A stretch of 19,463 nucleotides of DNA, taken from the NCBI GenBank assembly GCA_019683625.1, contig JADGHY010000011.1, forward strand, positions 1 to 19,463. Direction: 5' to 3'. This DNA comes from Thermoflavifilum sp. (GTDB lineage: Bacteria > Bacteroidota > Bacteroidia > Chitinophagales > Chitinophagaceae). The position numbers and the translations under genes were made by a program. The notes under the pieces are model-generated. The model worked only from the letters and a program-made list of their open reading frames with translations. It was not told the origin of the DNA and ran no database searches. The stretch's first letter is position 1. The number at the start of each line of letters is the position of its first letter. This document shows, piece by piece, positions 7,405 to 14,493 of the stretch.

Positions 7405-7785
7405 TTATTTTTTCGCCTTTTCCTTTTTGGTACCATATTTCGAGCGGCCTTTCTTCCGGTCTTTCACACCGGCCGTATCCAATGCGCCTCTTACGATGTG
7501 ATAACGCACGCCGGGAAGGTCTTTCACCCTTCCTCCGCGCACCAGTACAATGGAGTGTTCCTGCAAATTGTGTCCTTCACCGGGAATGTAGGCAATTACT
7601 TCCACCTTGTTGGTGAGTCTCACCTTAGCTACCTTGCGCAATGCAGAATTGGGTTTTTTGGGAGTAGTGGTATATACACGGGTGCAAACCCCTCTGCGTT
7701 GCGGGCATCCATCCAGCGCCCTGGATTTGGATTTGGCGCGAACAATTTCCCTGCCTTTTCTAACAAGTTGCTGTATGGTTGGCAT
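7405..7785 (-). CDS. rpsL: 30S ribosomal protein S12
   Basis: S12 is the decoding-centre protein. The 126-residue sequence MPTIQQLVRKGRE... carries the invariant regions CPQRRGVCTRVYTTTPKKPN and LVRGGRVKDLPGVRYHIVRG. Lys43 and Lys88 (numbered with Met), the positions at which substitutions give streptomycin resistance, are wild type, as are Pro42 and Gly85 nearby. It is the first gene of the str operon, about 40 bases downstream of a well-formed promoter. The Lys-rich tail KKGRSKYGTKKEKAKK is normal for the family. Confidence 0.98.
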   Translation of the reverse strand: MPTIQQLVRKGREIVRAKSKSRALDGCPQRRGVCTRVYTTTPKKPNSALRKVAKVRLTNKVEVIAYIPGEGHNLQEHSIVLVRGGRVKDLPGVRYHIVRGALDTAGVKDRKKGRSKYGTKKEKAKK

Positions 7786-7830
7786 GTTCTGGAATTAAAG
7801 TTGCTTCGAACGAAATCTTTTTTGGGATGG

Positions 7831-7863
7831 CAAAGGTATGATTATCTTCCAAAATAAACAAAA
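7831..7863 (-). promoter_or_regulatory. Bacteroidota-type promoter of the str operon
   Basis: On the minus strand TTTTG (7859-7863) is followed after 20 bases by TACCTTTG (7831-7838), matching the -33/-7 consensus of the Bacteroidota primary sigma factor in both sequence and spacing. The start would be near 7826, leaving a leader of about 40 bases before rpsL. The remaining bases up to the ilvE stop at 7950 show no convincing terminator. Confidence 0.75.
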
Positions 7864-7949
7864 CCGCATGCCCATGCGCCTGCATCAAACGGGAAAGCTT
7901 AACCATAAAATAATACCTGGAGCAAACTGGCATTGGCCTGATGTAAAGC

Positions 7950-9023
7950 CTACACCTTCATATTCCAACCGTAGCGATCGGGCAATTTGCCTACTTTGAT
8001 GTCATTCAGTTTTTGCAAAATCACGGGGGAAACTTTCCACTGAGAAATATCGAAAACGATGTGATGATCGCGATAGGTAAGCTCACTCACATAGCTGATG
8101 CTGGCAGCCGTGCCCGTGCCAAATATTTCTCTCAACTGCCCTTCCTGATGGGCCCGAATGACTTCATCAATGCTGATTGGCCTTTCTTCTACCTGGATGC
8201 CTTCATCGTGCAGCAGGGTGATGACGCTGCTGCGGGTCACACCAGCCAGGATGGTGCCCTCCGTGAGATCGGGTGTAATAGCTGTATCCCCAATCACCAC
8301 GAATACATTCATCGTGCCACATTCCTGCAGATAGCGATGATGGATACCATCTGTCCATAAGATCTGATCATAGCCCATCTCCTGTACTTCGCGGGTAGGC
8401 TTCAGGGATGCCCCGTAATTCCCAGCTGTCTTGGCATAACCGGTTCCACCCGGAAAAGCACGGACATATTTATCTTGTACATATAATTTCACCGGTTTGT
8501 TGTAATATGCTCCGGCTGGTGAGGTGATGATCATGAAACGATACCGCAATGATGAGCGCACGCCAATATATTCATCCATTGCAATCATGAACGGACGAAT
8601 ATATAAGGAGCAATCTGGTTGCGCGGGAACCCATGCCCGGTCAAGATCAATCAGCTTTTTCATGCCCTCAATAAAAATTTCTTCGGGAACGGCAGGCATG
8701 TCCATCCGATCAGCAGAAAGATTGAACCGTTTGAAATTATCATAAGGTCTGAAGATCACCACATCACCTTGCAGGGTGCGATAGGCTTTTAATCCTTCGA
8801 AAATGGCCTGACCATAGTGCAAGGTGGAATTGGAAGGACTTATGGTAATGGGTTGAAAGGGCACAATTTCGGGTTGTTGCCATTGACCATCCGCATAATC
8901 AGCTACCAGCATATGGTCAGAAAAGATTTTCCCAAATCCAAGCCTGGTAAAGTCCACTTCCTTTACCCGGCTCTTGGTCACGGGCGTCACTTTAATGTCG
9001 TGCAAAACAGAGGTCGATTCCAT
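7950..9023 (-). CDS. ilvE: Branched-chain amino acid aminotransferase
   Basis: This enzyme is PLP-dependent (fold type IV) and interconverts leucine, isoleucine and valine with their 2-oxo acids using glutamate/2-oxoglutarate. The 357-residue sequence has HYGQAIFEGLKAYR near residue 70, the substrate-binding segment SLYIRPFMIAMDEYIGV, and the Schiff-base lysine Lys198 in GGTGYAKTAGNYGAS. The phosphate-binding and activity motifs QECGTMNVFVV, EGTILAGVTRSSV and EIFGTGTAASISYV follow. Length and motifs fit the long, eukaryote-like BCAT group common in Bacteroidota. It is read alone, with the str promoter beginning past its stop; no clean promoter was found in the 107 bases shared with the divergent gene at 9131. 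Confidence 0.95.
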   Translation of the reverse strand: MESTSVLHDIKVTPVTKSRVKEVDFTRLGFGKIFSDHMLVADYADGQWQQPEIVPFQPITISPSNSTLHYGQAIFEGLKAYRTLQGDVVIFRPYDNFKRFNLSADRMDMPAVPEEIFIEGMKKLIDLDRAWVPAQPDCSLYIRPFMIAMDEYIGVRSSLRYRFMIITSPAGAYYNKPVKLYVQDKYVRAFPGGTGYAKTAGNYGASLKPTREVQEMGYDQILWTDGIHHRYLQECGTMNVFVVIGDTAITPDLTEGTILAGVTRSSVITLLHDEGIQVEERPISIDEVIRAHQEGQLREIFGTGTAASISYVSELTYRDHHIVFDISQWKVSPVILQKLNDIKVGKLPDRYGWNMKV

Positions 9024-9130
9024 TTTCTACCCTTTTAAAATCTTGAATATTATTTTTGGACCTTTGCAATTTAGGATTTTTCCCCTAAAGGGAAGCATTC
9101 GTTTGATGAACGATGGTTTAGTTTATCCGT

Positions 9131-9568
9131 ATGGATGCCTATTTTTTAGCCCAACTTTTCCCTAATCCGCTGTTTATTGCGGATTTCTCCAAAAAAGCGG
9201 AACAATTTTATTCCGCCCGAAAATTGATTGTGCTGGTGCAAGCCCTTGAAAAAATGCCGTCCCTTCAGCAGCTGCTGCACGATATTTTGCAATCTTGCAA
9301 ATTAGATCCCGAGCAAGATGCCGAGGTGATATATGTGGAGCCAGGCGAGGAATGGAGCTGGAGGCAAATTAAGCAGAGGTGGGATCCCGCAGCAATTATA
9401 CTATTTGGCGTATCATTGACCGATATGGCTCAGCCAGCCCTTTCACCCTATCAACCTGTAACGCTGGATGCGGTTCAGTTTCTGTATGCCGATCCTCTGG
9501 CCATGTTGCACGAGGATAAATCCCGAAAAAAATTGCTCTGGCAAGCACTGAAACGAATGTTTTTTTAA
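9131..9568 (+). CDS. Conserved small protein, possibly HolD (Pol III psi)-like
   Basis: This 145-residue soluble protein has no signal peptide or membrane segment. It starts MDAYFLAQLFPNPLFIADF, has a central hydrophobic strand (AAIILFGVSL), and ends with a proline/aspartate-leading segment and a basic helix, EDKSRKKLLWQALKRMFF. The C-terminal pattern, a hydrophobic patch, then L...P.(A)..., then LWQ....FF, recalls the end of E. coli DNA polymerase III psi (HolD), which has a uracil-glycosylase-like fold. That link comes from memory of the pattern only and is unproven. It is 9 bases ahead of rdgB and probably cotranscribed with it, which fits a role around nucleotides or replication. A TATTTTTG at 9051-9058 could be its -7 element, but no -33 element accompanies it. 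The 9024-9130 gap also contains an inverted repeat TCGTT-N5-AACGA (9099-9113). Confidence 0.75.
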   Translation: MDAYFLAQLFPNPLFIADFSKKAEQFYSARKLIVLVQALEKMPSLQQLLHDILQSCKLDPEQDAEVIYVEPGEEWSWRQIKQRWDPAAIILFGVSLTDMAQPALSPYQPVTLDAVQFLYADPLAMLHEDKSRKKLLWQALKRMFF

Positions 9569-9577
9569 TGCATGCTT

Positions 9578-10168
9578 ATGTCCATTCTCCTATTTGCCAC
9601 ACATAACCCACATAAAATACAGGAAGTCCAGACCCTGTTACCACCTTCCATGCAGTTGATGAGCTTGCAGGATGTGGGTTTTACATCACCTATTCCCGAG
9701 CCTTATGATACGTTGGAAGAAAATTCCCGTATTAAGGCGCTTACGGTGTATGAAGCCTTGCATAGGGATTGCTTCGCAGAAGATAGCGGCCTTGAAGTGG
9801 AAGCCCTGCAGGGCGCACCGGGTGCCCGATCGGCCAGATATGCCGGAGAGCATGTTCCTGATGCTGCACATATTGCCTTATTGCTTTCGCACATGGACGG
9901 CATGGAACAACGCCAGGCACAATTTCGCACGGTGATTACCCTCATCTGGAAAGGAAAATTATTTCAGGTGCAGGGCATATGCAAAGGGCATATTGCCATA
10001 TCCCCGCGGGGCCACGGGGGCTTTGGTTATGATCCCATCTTTATCCCGGACGGTAGCAGGCTAACTTTTGCCGAAATGTCGCTGGCTGAAAAAAATCAGT
10101 TCAGCCATCGCGCCAAGGCCATAAAAGCTTTTTGTGATTTGATATCTCGGCTTACGGCTGAATCCTGA
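9578..10168 (+). CDS. rdgB: XTP/dITP diphosphatase RdgB (Ham1 family)
   Basis: RdgB removes non-canonical purine nucleotides by hydrolysing dITP, ITP and XTP to the monophosphates plus pyrophosphate, preventing their incorporation into DNA. From ATG 9578 it is 196 residues, the family length. Counted from the alternative ATG at 9572, it shows THNPHK at 10-15 (Lys14, phosphate binding), EDSGLEV at 70-76 (Asp71, catalytic), GFGYDPIF at 150-157 and SHRAKA at 178-183 (purine recognition). ATG 9578 places MSILLFATHNPHK at the usual start, so it is preferred. The gene lies between a small conserved protein and a thioesterase, with gaps of 9 and 4 bases, in one transcription unit. Confidence 0.95.
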   Translation: MSILLFATHNPHKIQEVQTLLPPSMQLMSLQDVGFTSPIPEPYDTLEENSRIKALTVYEALHRDCFAEDSGLEVEALQGAPGARSARYAGEHVPDAAHIALLLSHMDGMEQRQAQFRTVITLIWKGKLFQVQGICKGHIAISPRGHGGFGYDPIFIPDGSRLTFAEMSLAEKNQFSHRAKAIKAFCDLISRLTAES

Positions 10169-10172
10169 TCTC

Positions 10173-10628
10173 ATGAGCAGAGTGAAATTACACATTCCCA
10201 AGCCCTTGCCCTTCACTACCCGCATCCCGGTGCGCATTCAAGATATAAATTATGGCGGGCATCTGGGCCATGATGCATTGATTAGCATTTTGCAAGAGGC
10301 AAGGGTACAATTCCTCCAGACCCTTCATTGCACCGAGCTTGATGCCTGCGGTACCGGGTTAATCATGGGTTATTTGTCTGTCGTCTATCTGGCAGAAGGC
10401 CATTATGGCGATCAGCTGGAAATTGGTATCGGCGTAAGCGAAATGCAAGGGGTCTCTTTCGAATTATGTTATGCTATATCTGCCATCCGATCTGGCAGCA
10501 GATGCCCGCTGGCAGAAGCCATCACGGGAATGGTAAGTTTCGATTATGCCCGGCGAAAAGTGCAAGCTTTGCCCGAAGCCTTGAAAATCAAACTCGAACT
10601 TTATCGGGTAACCGGCTCCCACGGCTGA
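10173..10628 (+). CDS. Hotdog-fold acyl-CoA thioesterase (4HBT type)
   Basis: This 151-residue protein of the 4-hydroxybenzoyl-CoA thioesterase superfamily carries the signature RIQDINYGGHLGHDALISIL. Asp24 is the probable nucleophile or base, with Asn26 and His30 nearby, and the long central helix follows. The strand GDQLEIGIGVSEMQGVSFELCY is typical of YbgC/FadM-like members. It would hydrolyse an acyl-CoA or acyl-ACP thioester; the substrate cannot be read from sequence. It starts 4 bases after rdgB, so it is translationally coupled or nearly so, and its stop is 2 bases from the stop of the converging gene at 10631. Confidence 0.85.
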   Translation: MSRVKLHIPKPLPFTTRIPVRIQDINYGGHLGHDALISILQEARVQFLQTLHCTELDACGTGLIMGYLSVVYLAEGHYGDQLEIGIGVSEMQGVSFELCYAISAIRSGSRCPLAEAITGMVSFDYARRKVQALPEALKIKLELYRVTGSHG

Positions 10629-10630
10629 GT

Positions 10631-10867
10631 CTAAGCCTTAGGAGGATCATTGTGCTGAAGGGCATATTCAATTTGCACCAGTTCTTCTTCCAGTACGCAT
10701 AACTCGGTGAGGATATAATCGCGAAGCGGATCGTTGGCATGGGTTTGCAGTACCAGCTTCAAGCGATTGATTTCGGCGGTCAGTTTTTGCTGTTCGGCAA
10801 TGAGGGCACGTTTGCCTAACAGATCTAATGCATGCGATTGGCCCACCTGTGGCTTGGATGGTTCCAT
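10631..10867 (-). CDS. Small coiled-coil protein of unknown function
   Basis: This is a 78-residue protein starting MEPSKPQVGQSHALDLLGKR. Two helical stretches with heptad-like leucines lie at about 21-44 (ALIAEQQKLTAEINRLKLVL) and 50-71 (DYILTELCVLEEELVQIEYA), and the short tail ends in PPKA. It has no signal or membrane segment, and looks like a helical-hairpin coiled coil, perhaps an adaptor. The frame is open to 10963, but the earlier codons overlap a good promoter (10899-10930), so ATG 10867 is chosen. I do not recognise a family. Its own promoter and ordinary base composition argue that it is a real gene. Confidence 0.6.
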   Translation of the reverse strand: MEPSKPQVGQSHALDLLGKRALIAEQQKLTAEINRLKLVLQTHANDPLRDYILTELCVLEEELVQIEYALQHNDPPKA

Positions 10868-10898
10868 AGGATACAGCTTTATGGTTAACTTATTGCAG

Positions 10899-10930
10899 TA
10901 AAGGTATACATTTTTCTCCGGAAAAATCAA
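10899..10930 (-). promoter_or_regulatory. Predicted promoter of the small coiled-coil gene
   Basis: On the minus strand TTG (10928-10930) is followed after 21 bases by TACCTTTA (10899-10906), one base off the TAnnTTTG consensus. It lies in the 80 bases between the glycosyltransferase stop and the small gene, with a predicted leader of about 27 bases. Confidence 0.5.
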
Positions 10931-10947
10931 CTGGCTATATGGTCTTT

Positions 10948-12120
10948 TTAGTTGCCCGGGCAATCATATACCTGCTTGAAATGCTCGGTTATGGCGGGAT
11001 ATCCGAAACAAGCCTGAGCTTCACAGGCAATAATATGGCGATCGAAATACGGCAGCTGGCGGGCAACTTCAAGCATGGCATTGGCCAACGCAAGCTCATC
11101 CCCCGGTGGAATAAGTTTCCCATTACCTTCATGCACAATTTCCGGAATGCCCCCTACCCGTGTAGCAATGACCGGCAACCCGCAACAAAGAGCTTCCAGG
11201 AGCGCACAAGGCTGATTTTCATAATCGCTGCACATGACAAATACATCGGCATCTTGCAAATGCAAAGCCACCTCAGCTGGGAAAAGCCAGCCAGTGATGC
11301 ACATCCGATCAGCATAAGGGCTGCCGAGTATCTTTTTCTCTAATTCGCCTCGCCAGGGGCCCACCAGCTGCAATTCCCATTCCGGCAATTGCCTGGCTAT
11401 CCGTTCAAAAGCCGCTATGACGGCTTCCGGCCGCTTGTGAGGCTGCATGTCCGACACATGAATAAATCGCCTGATCTCACGCTGTCTTGTTTTTTGCTGA
11501 TAGGTAAATAAGGTAATATCTACGGCATTGGGCAAAACATATATGGGTTTGTCACCGGCCACCATCCGTAGCCTGTTCCCCAAATCTGCGGATACCGGCA
11601 GCCATAGCGAAGCTTGTCGCAAAATTAGCCTGATGAGCCAACATTTCAACCCGTGATCCCTCCAGTACGATGCAGGAGATGCCGGCTGAAAATAACTGGC
11701 ATGCTCTGATATCCAATACGGATTGCCGAATAATCTTTTCAAACATAAGGCCAACAATCCTGCTTTCCAACACACATGTACGTGGATGTAATCAATAGAG
11801 GGGTGTTTTTTTTGGATCAAACGATAGGCCCGAAATGCCGTGCGCACGTATTTCCACACGTGGTGAAGTTTTTGCAACCAGGATATCCGGAATCGGGAAG
11901 GAGGATAATACCAGCGGTATACCACCAGATGAGGTGCCCTGCTATAGTCTGTTTCCAGTTGGATTGCTTTAATCTGCGGATCTTTTGTGATATGCAACAC
12001 AATGACGTTCACGACTCGACTGGCAGCATACGCATGCCGTTCAATAAAATCACCGTTGATGGGTTGTAACCGATCCGGATACCAGCTCACCAGCCAAAGT
12101 GCATGTTTGCGGGCACACAT
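10948..12120 (-). CDS. GT4-family glycosyltransferase
   Basis: A 390-residue GT-B retaining glycosyltransferase that would transfer a sugar from a nucleotide donor to a surface-glycan acceptor at the inner face of the membrane. The N-terminal domain opens ALWLVSWYPDRLQPINGDFI, the usual GT4 start with the acceptor-binding Gly loop. The linker motif VLPNAVDITLF is followed by the donor domain with HVSDMQPHKRPE (Lys229) and the EX7E motif in ENQPCALLEALCCGLP (Glu301 and Glu309), then VIATRVGGIPEIV. The frame is open to 12321, but those codons overlap the flippase; ATG 12120 is 2 bases past the flippase stop and starts the recognisable domain. It is cotranscribed with the flippase, so it probably acts on the glycan that the flippase exports. 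Confidence 0.9.
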   Translation of the reverse strand: MCARKHALWLVSWYPDRLQPINGDFIERHAYAASRVVNVIVLHITKDPQIKAIQLETDYSRAPHLVVYRWYYPPSRFRISWLQKLHHVWKYVRTAFRAYRLIQKKHPSIDYIHVHVCWKAGLLALCLKRLFGNPYWISEHASYFQPASPASYWRDHGLKCWLIRLILRQASLWLPVSADLGNRLRMVAGDKPIYVLPNAVDITLFTYQQKTRQREIRRFIHVSDMQPHKRPEAVIAAFERIARQLPEWELQLVGPWRGELEKKILGSPYADRMCITGWLFPAEVALHLQDADVFVMCSDYENQPCALLEALCCGLPVIATRVGGIPEIVHEGNGKLIPPGDELALANAMLEVARQLPYFDRHIIACEAQACFGYPAITEHFKQVYDCPGN

Positions 12121-12122
12121 CG

Positions 12123-13403
12123 TTAACGAATTAACAGGCGAAATAATTGATACATATCCCCTCTTAACCAATCGCGCCACCGCAACCGATGCATCCGGGA
12201 AAACATCCAGCATGCCCATAACCCACTGATGCCATAGCCCAGCGAGGAAGCCACAGCTGCGCCTATAATGCCATGCCTGGGAATCAGCCACACGTCTCCC
12301 AACCCGATGATTATACCACACATCACCGCATTGATAAGATTCAGATGCAATAAATTAGAGGCGGCAAAATAAGCTGCCAGTAAAATGTTCAGCACAAATA
12401 AACTTGCTCCTGGCAATAACATCCACAGCGGCTTTGCAGCATCTTGAAAAGCCGATCCGAACAATAAGCTAATCACATATTGACCCGAAATCAACAAAAA
12501 AACATCTCCCAACAGAAATCCCAACAACACCATCCTAATAAGCACCTGAAACTGGGACAGCCATTTGTTATCTGTAACCTGATCTGCGTATGCAAATACC
12601 ACTGCTGCCAACGATGAAGAAATCATCCAGAGTGTTTGAATGATTTTTTCGGCCAGTGCATACATCCCCAGTTGATTTTTATCCAGGAAAAAAGCTACCA
12701 TCCAAATGTCTATCCGGTAAGCCAGATATTGAAACAAATTTGCCCAGAATGCCAGCTGGCCAAAACGGATCCATTCTTTCTGAAAAAGATGCACAGGCCG
12801 CAAAATCTTATTCATGTCATGCCGATGGACAAATACATATTTCCCCATAAACCACAATCCACTGCATCCATTCATCCCCACATAATATTTCAACAGAAAT
12901 GCTTCGGAAAACTGAAGCCGGCAAAGATGCATAATCCACAACACCAAAAAGGCTATTGCGTAAAGCCCTATTAATACCCGATACACTAAGCCAAATTGTT
13001 TCTCACTGTTCCATAATGCCACTCCATAATTGTTCACCAGCAGCGTAATAGCATAAACAGCGCCCCAGGCTGAGGAATAACCATAATACGCATATCCAAA
13101 GAAATATTGAAATAACCCGCTAAACGCACCGATCAGCAATACCTGAATCATCAACAACGTGTACAGATAGCGCATGCGTTCCGCAAACGGATGCCTTTTT
13201 CGTGCCGCATCGTATAACATTGCAGCATCCATACCCTGGCCCACCAGCAAGGCCAACAGCGCTGCATTGGTGGTGAACAAGACAAATTGTCCATTGCCAT
13301 GAGGGCCCAGCAAGCGAATAAACCATGTGGTGAAAAGCAGCTGCGCGCCAAAGAAAAAGATTCTTCCCACAAGATTATGCCGAAGGTGAACGGGAAACGA
13401 CAT
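12123..13403 (-). CDS. Polysaccharide flippase (MOP superfamily, Wzx-like)
   Basis: This 426-residue integral membrane protein has about a dozen hydrophobic segments spread over its length, such as FFFGAQLLFTTWFIRLLG near 16-33 and IGAAVASSLGYGISGLWACW near the end. The N-terminal RLLGPHGNGQFVLFTTNAALL has the G-x-x-G-x-G-x turn typical of polysaccharide-export flippases. Such proteins move lipid-linked oligosaccharides across the inner membrane. Its partner glycosyltransferase follows after 2 bases. No other glycan genes (polymerase, UDP-sugar enzymes) are in the window. An AGGAGGT sequence at 13431-13437 is 27 bases from the ATG, too far to act as a ribosome-binding site; a possible -7 element TAGTTTTA at 13437-13444 is weak. 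Confidence 0.88.
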   Translation of the reverse strand: MSFPVHLRHNLVGRIFFFGAQLLFTTWFIRLLGPHGNGQFVLFTTNAALLALLVGQGMDAAMLYDAARKRHPFAERMRYLYTLLMIQVLLIGAFSGLFQYFFGYAYYGYSSAWGAVYAITLLVNNYGVALWNSEKQFGLVYRVLIGLYAIAFLVLWIMHLCRLQFSEAFLLKYYVGMNGCSGLWFMGKYVFVHRHDMNKILRPVHLFQKEWIRFGQLAFWANLFQYLAYRIDIWMVAFFLDKNQLGMYALAEKIIQTLWMISSSLAAVVFAYADQVTDNKWLSQFQVLIRMVLLGFLLGDVFLLISGQYVISLLFGSAFQDAAKPLWMLLPGASLFVLNILLAAYFAASNLLHLNLINAVMCGIIIGLGDVWLIPRHGIIGAAVASSLGYGISGLWACWMFSRMHRLRWRDWLRGDMYQLFRLLIR

Positions 13404-13450
13404 GCTTCCAAAATAAGAAATCCGTATCTTACCTCCTAAAACTACTGATT

Positions 13451-14362
13451 ATGAACCGACGCGATTTTCTGAAGGCAGGCTCCCTGGGGCTGGCCGGCAT
13501 GGCCTTATGGCCAGACACTTTTTCTACCCCAACTTTCAAAGATTGTATCCTGGGCATTCAACTGTATTCCGTCAGGGATGATATGCAAAAAGATCCGGCA
13601 TCGACCCTGCAACAACTCGCTAAAATGGGTTATCGCTACGTGGAGCATGCCAATTATGTGAACCGAAAATTTTACGGATATACCCCTCAGGCATTCAAAC
13701 AGCTGCTGGATCAGCTGGGACTCAAAATGCCAAGCGGGCATGTGGTGTTAAAACCATCAGACTGGGATGCTTCCAAAAAAGATTTTACAGATCAATGGAA
13801 ATATACCCTCGAAGATGCTGCAGTTGTGGGACAACAATTTATCATCAGCCCCTGGATGGACGAACGCATGCGGGAAAATAAAGACGAAATTCTTCGTTTT
13901 CTTGACATCATGAACCGATGCGGTGAACTGTGTAAACAATATCATCTGCAGTTTGGCTACCACAATCATGATTTTGAATTTAACACCAGCTTCAACGGTC
14001 AGCGCTTGTATGACCTCATCCTGCACCATACCGATCCCAAACTGGTGGTTCAACAAATTGATATCGGTAACATGTACGGTGCCGGAGGCCGTGCCCAGCA
14101 AATCATTCGCGAATATCCCAACCGATTTCTGCTCATGCATGTAAAAGATGAAATACCCGCCAAAGCAAATGGTGAAATGAATGAAAAGTATGAAAGCTGT
14201 GTGCTGGGCAAAGGTATCATTCCCGTGCATCGGATTGTGGAAGAAGGCAGAACCATCGGAGGAACCCGTTATTTTATTGTGGAACAGGAATCCTATCAGG
14301 GACAAGCTCCCCTGGAGTGCGTGGCTGCCGACTACGCCGTGATGAAGCAGTGGGGATTCTGA
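13451..14362 (+). CDS. Tat-exported sugar phosphate isomerase/epimerase-family TIM barrel
   Basis: This 303-residue protein of the AP endonuclease 2/xylose isomerase-like TIM barrel family begins MNRRDFLKAGSLGLAGMALW, a twin-arginine signal with RRDFLK, so it is folded before export. The mature part shows LGIQLYSVRDDM, then GYHNHDFEF (His171, His173), QQIDIGNMYGAGG (Asp204), LMHVKDE (His230) and FIVEQES, arranged like the divalent-metal site of this family. Substrates are usually sugars or polyols such as inosose derivatives or 3-keto-glycosides; this one is not identifiable from sequence. It stands alone, divergent from the flippase with a 47-base gap in which no convincing plus-strand promoter was seen. 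A strong inverted repeat lies 31 bases after its stop. Confidence 0.87.
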   Translation: MNRRDFLKAGSLGLAGMALWPDTFSTPTFKDCILGIQLYSVRDDMQKDPASTLQQLAKMGYRYVEHANYVNRKFYGYTPQAFKQLLDQLGLKMPSGHVVLKPSDWDASKKDFTDQWKYTLEDAAVVGQQFIISPWMDERMRENKDEILRFLDIMNRCGELCKQYHLQFGYHNHDFEFNTSFNGQRLYDLILHHTDPKLVVQQIDIGNMYGAGGRAQQIIREYPNRFLLMHVKDEIPAKANGEMNEKYESCVLGKGIIPVHRIVEEGRTIGGTRYFIVEQESYQGQAPLECVAADYAVMKQWGF

Positions 14363-14393
14363 TCACGCATTTGCTGGCCCGCATTTTTGCCGC

Positions 14394-14415
14394 TCCTGTC
14401 ATTTTCATGACAGGA
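14394..14415 (+). terminator. Perfect 9-bp inverted repeat, possible terminator or operator
   Basis: TCCTGTCAT and ATGACAGGA are perfect complements around a 4-base TTTC loop. The repeat lies between the isomerase stop and the cysE promoter. The nearest T-run (five T) starts only after 10 more bases, so it is not a textbook terminator. It could instead be an operator about 80 bases upstream of cysE. Confidence 0.45.
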
Positions 14416-14448
14416 AGCCTGCTCATTTTTCCCTAAACTTGCAAAAGA

Positions 14449-14479
14449 TTTGATAGGGATGTATTTCCCTTTATCATTG
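14449..14479 (+). promoter_or_regulatory. Predicted promoter of cysE-cysM
   Basis: TTTG (14449-14452) and TATCATTG (14472-14479) are separated by 19 bases; the -7 element is one base off TAnnTTTG. The start would fall near 14485, leaving only about 9 bases before the cysE ATG, which is short but possible in Bacteroidota, where ribosome-binding sites matter little. Confidence 0.45.
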
Positions 14480-14493
14480 TTCAACCTCAGGCC

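Noticed and set aside
12121..12321. N-terminal extension of the glycosyltransferase to 12321
   Set aside because: It overlaps the flippase coding region by about 200 bases, and the added residues precede the recognised GT4 N-terminus; the ATG at 12120 fits much better.
13431..13437. AGGAGGT Shine-Dalgarno-like sequence upstream of the flippase
   Set aside because: It is 27 bases from the ATG, too far for initiation, and this genome otherwise does not rely on such sites.
13757..14305. 182-codon minus-strand frame inside the isomerase gene
   Set aside because: The sense frame carries a Tat signal and metal-site motifs; the antisense translation has no recognisable features.
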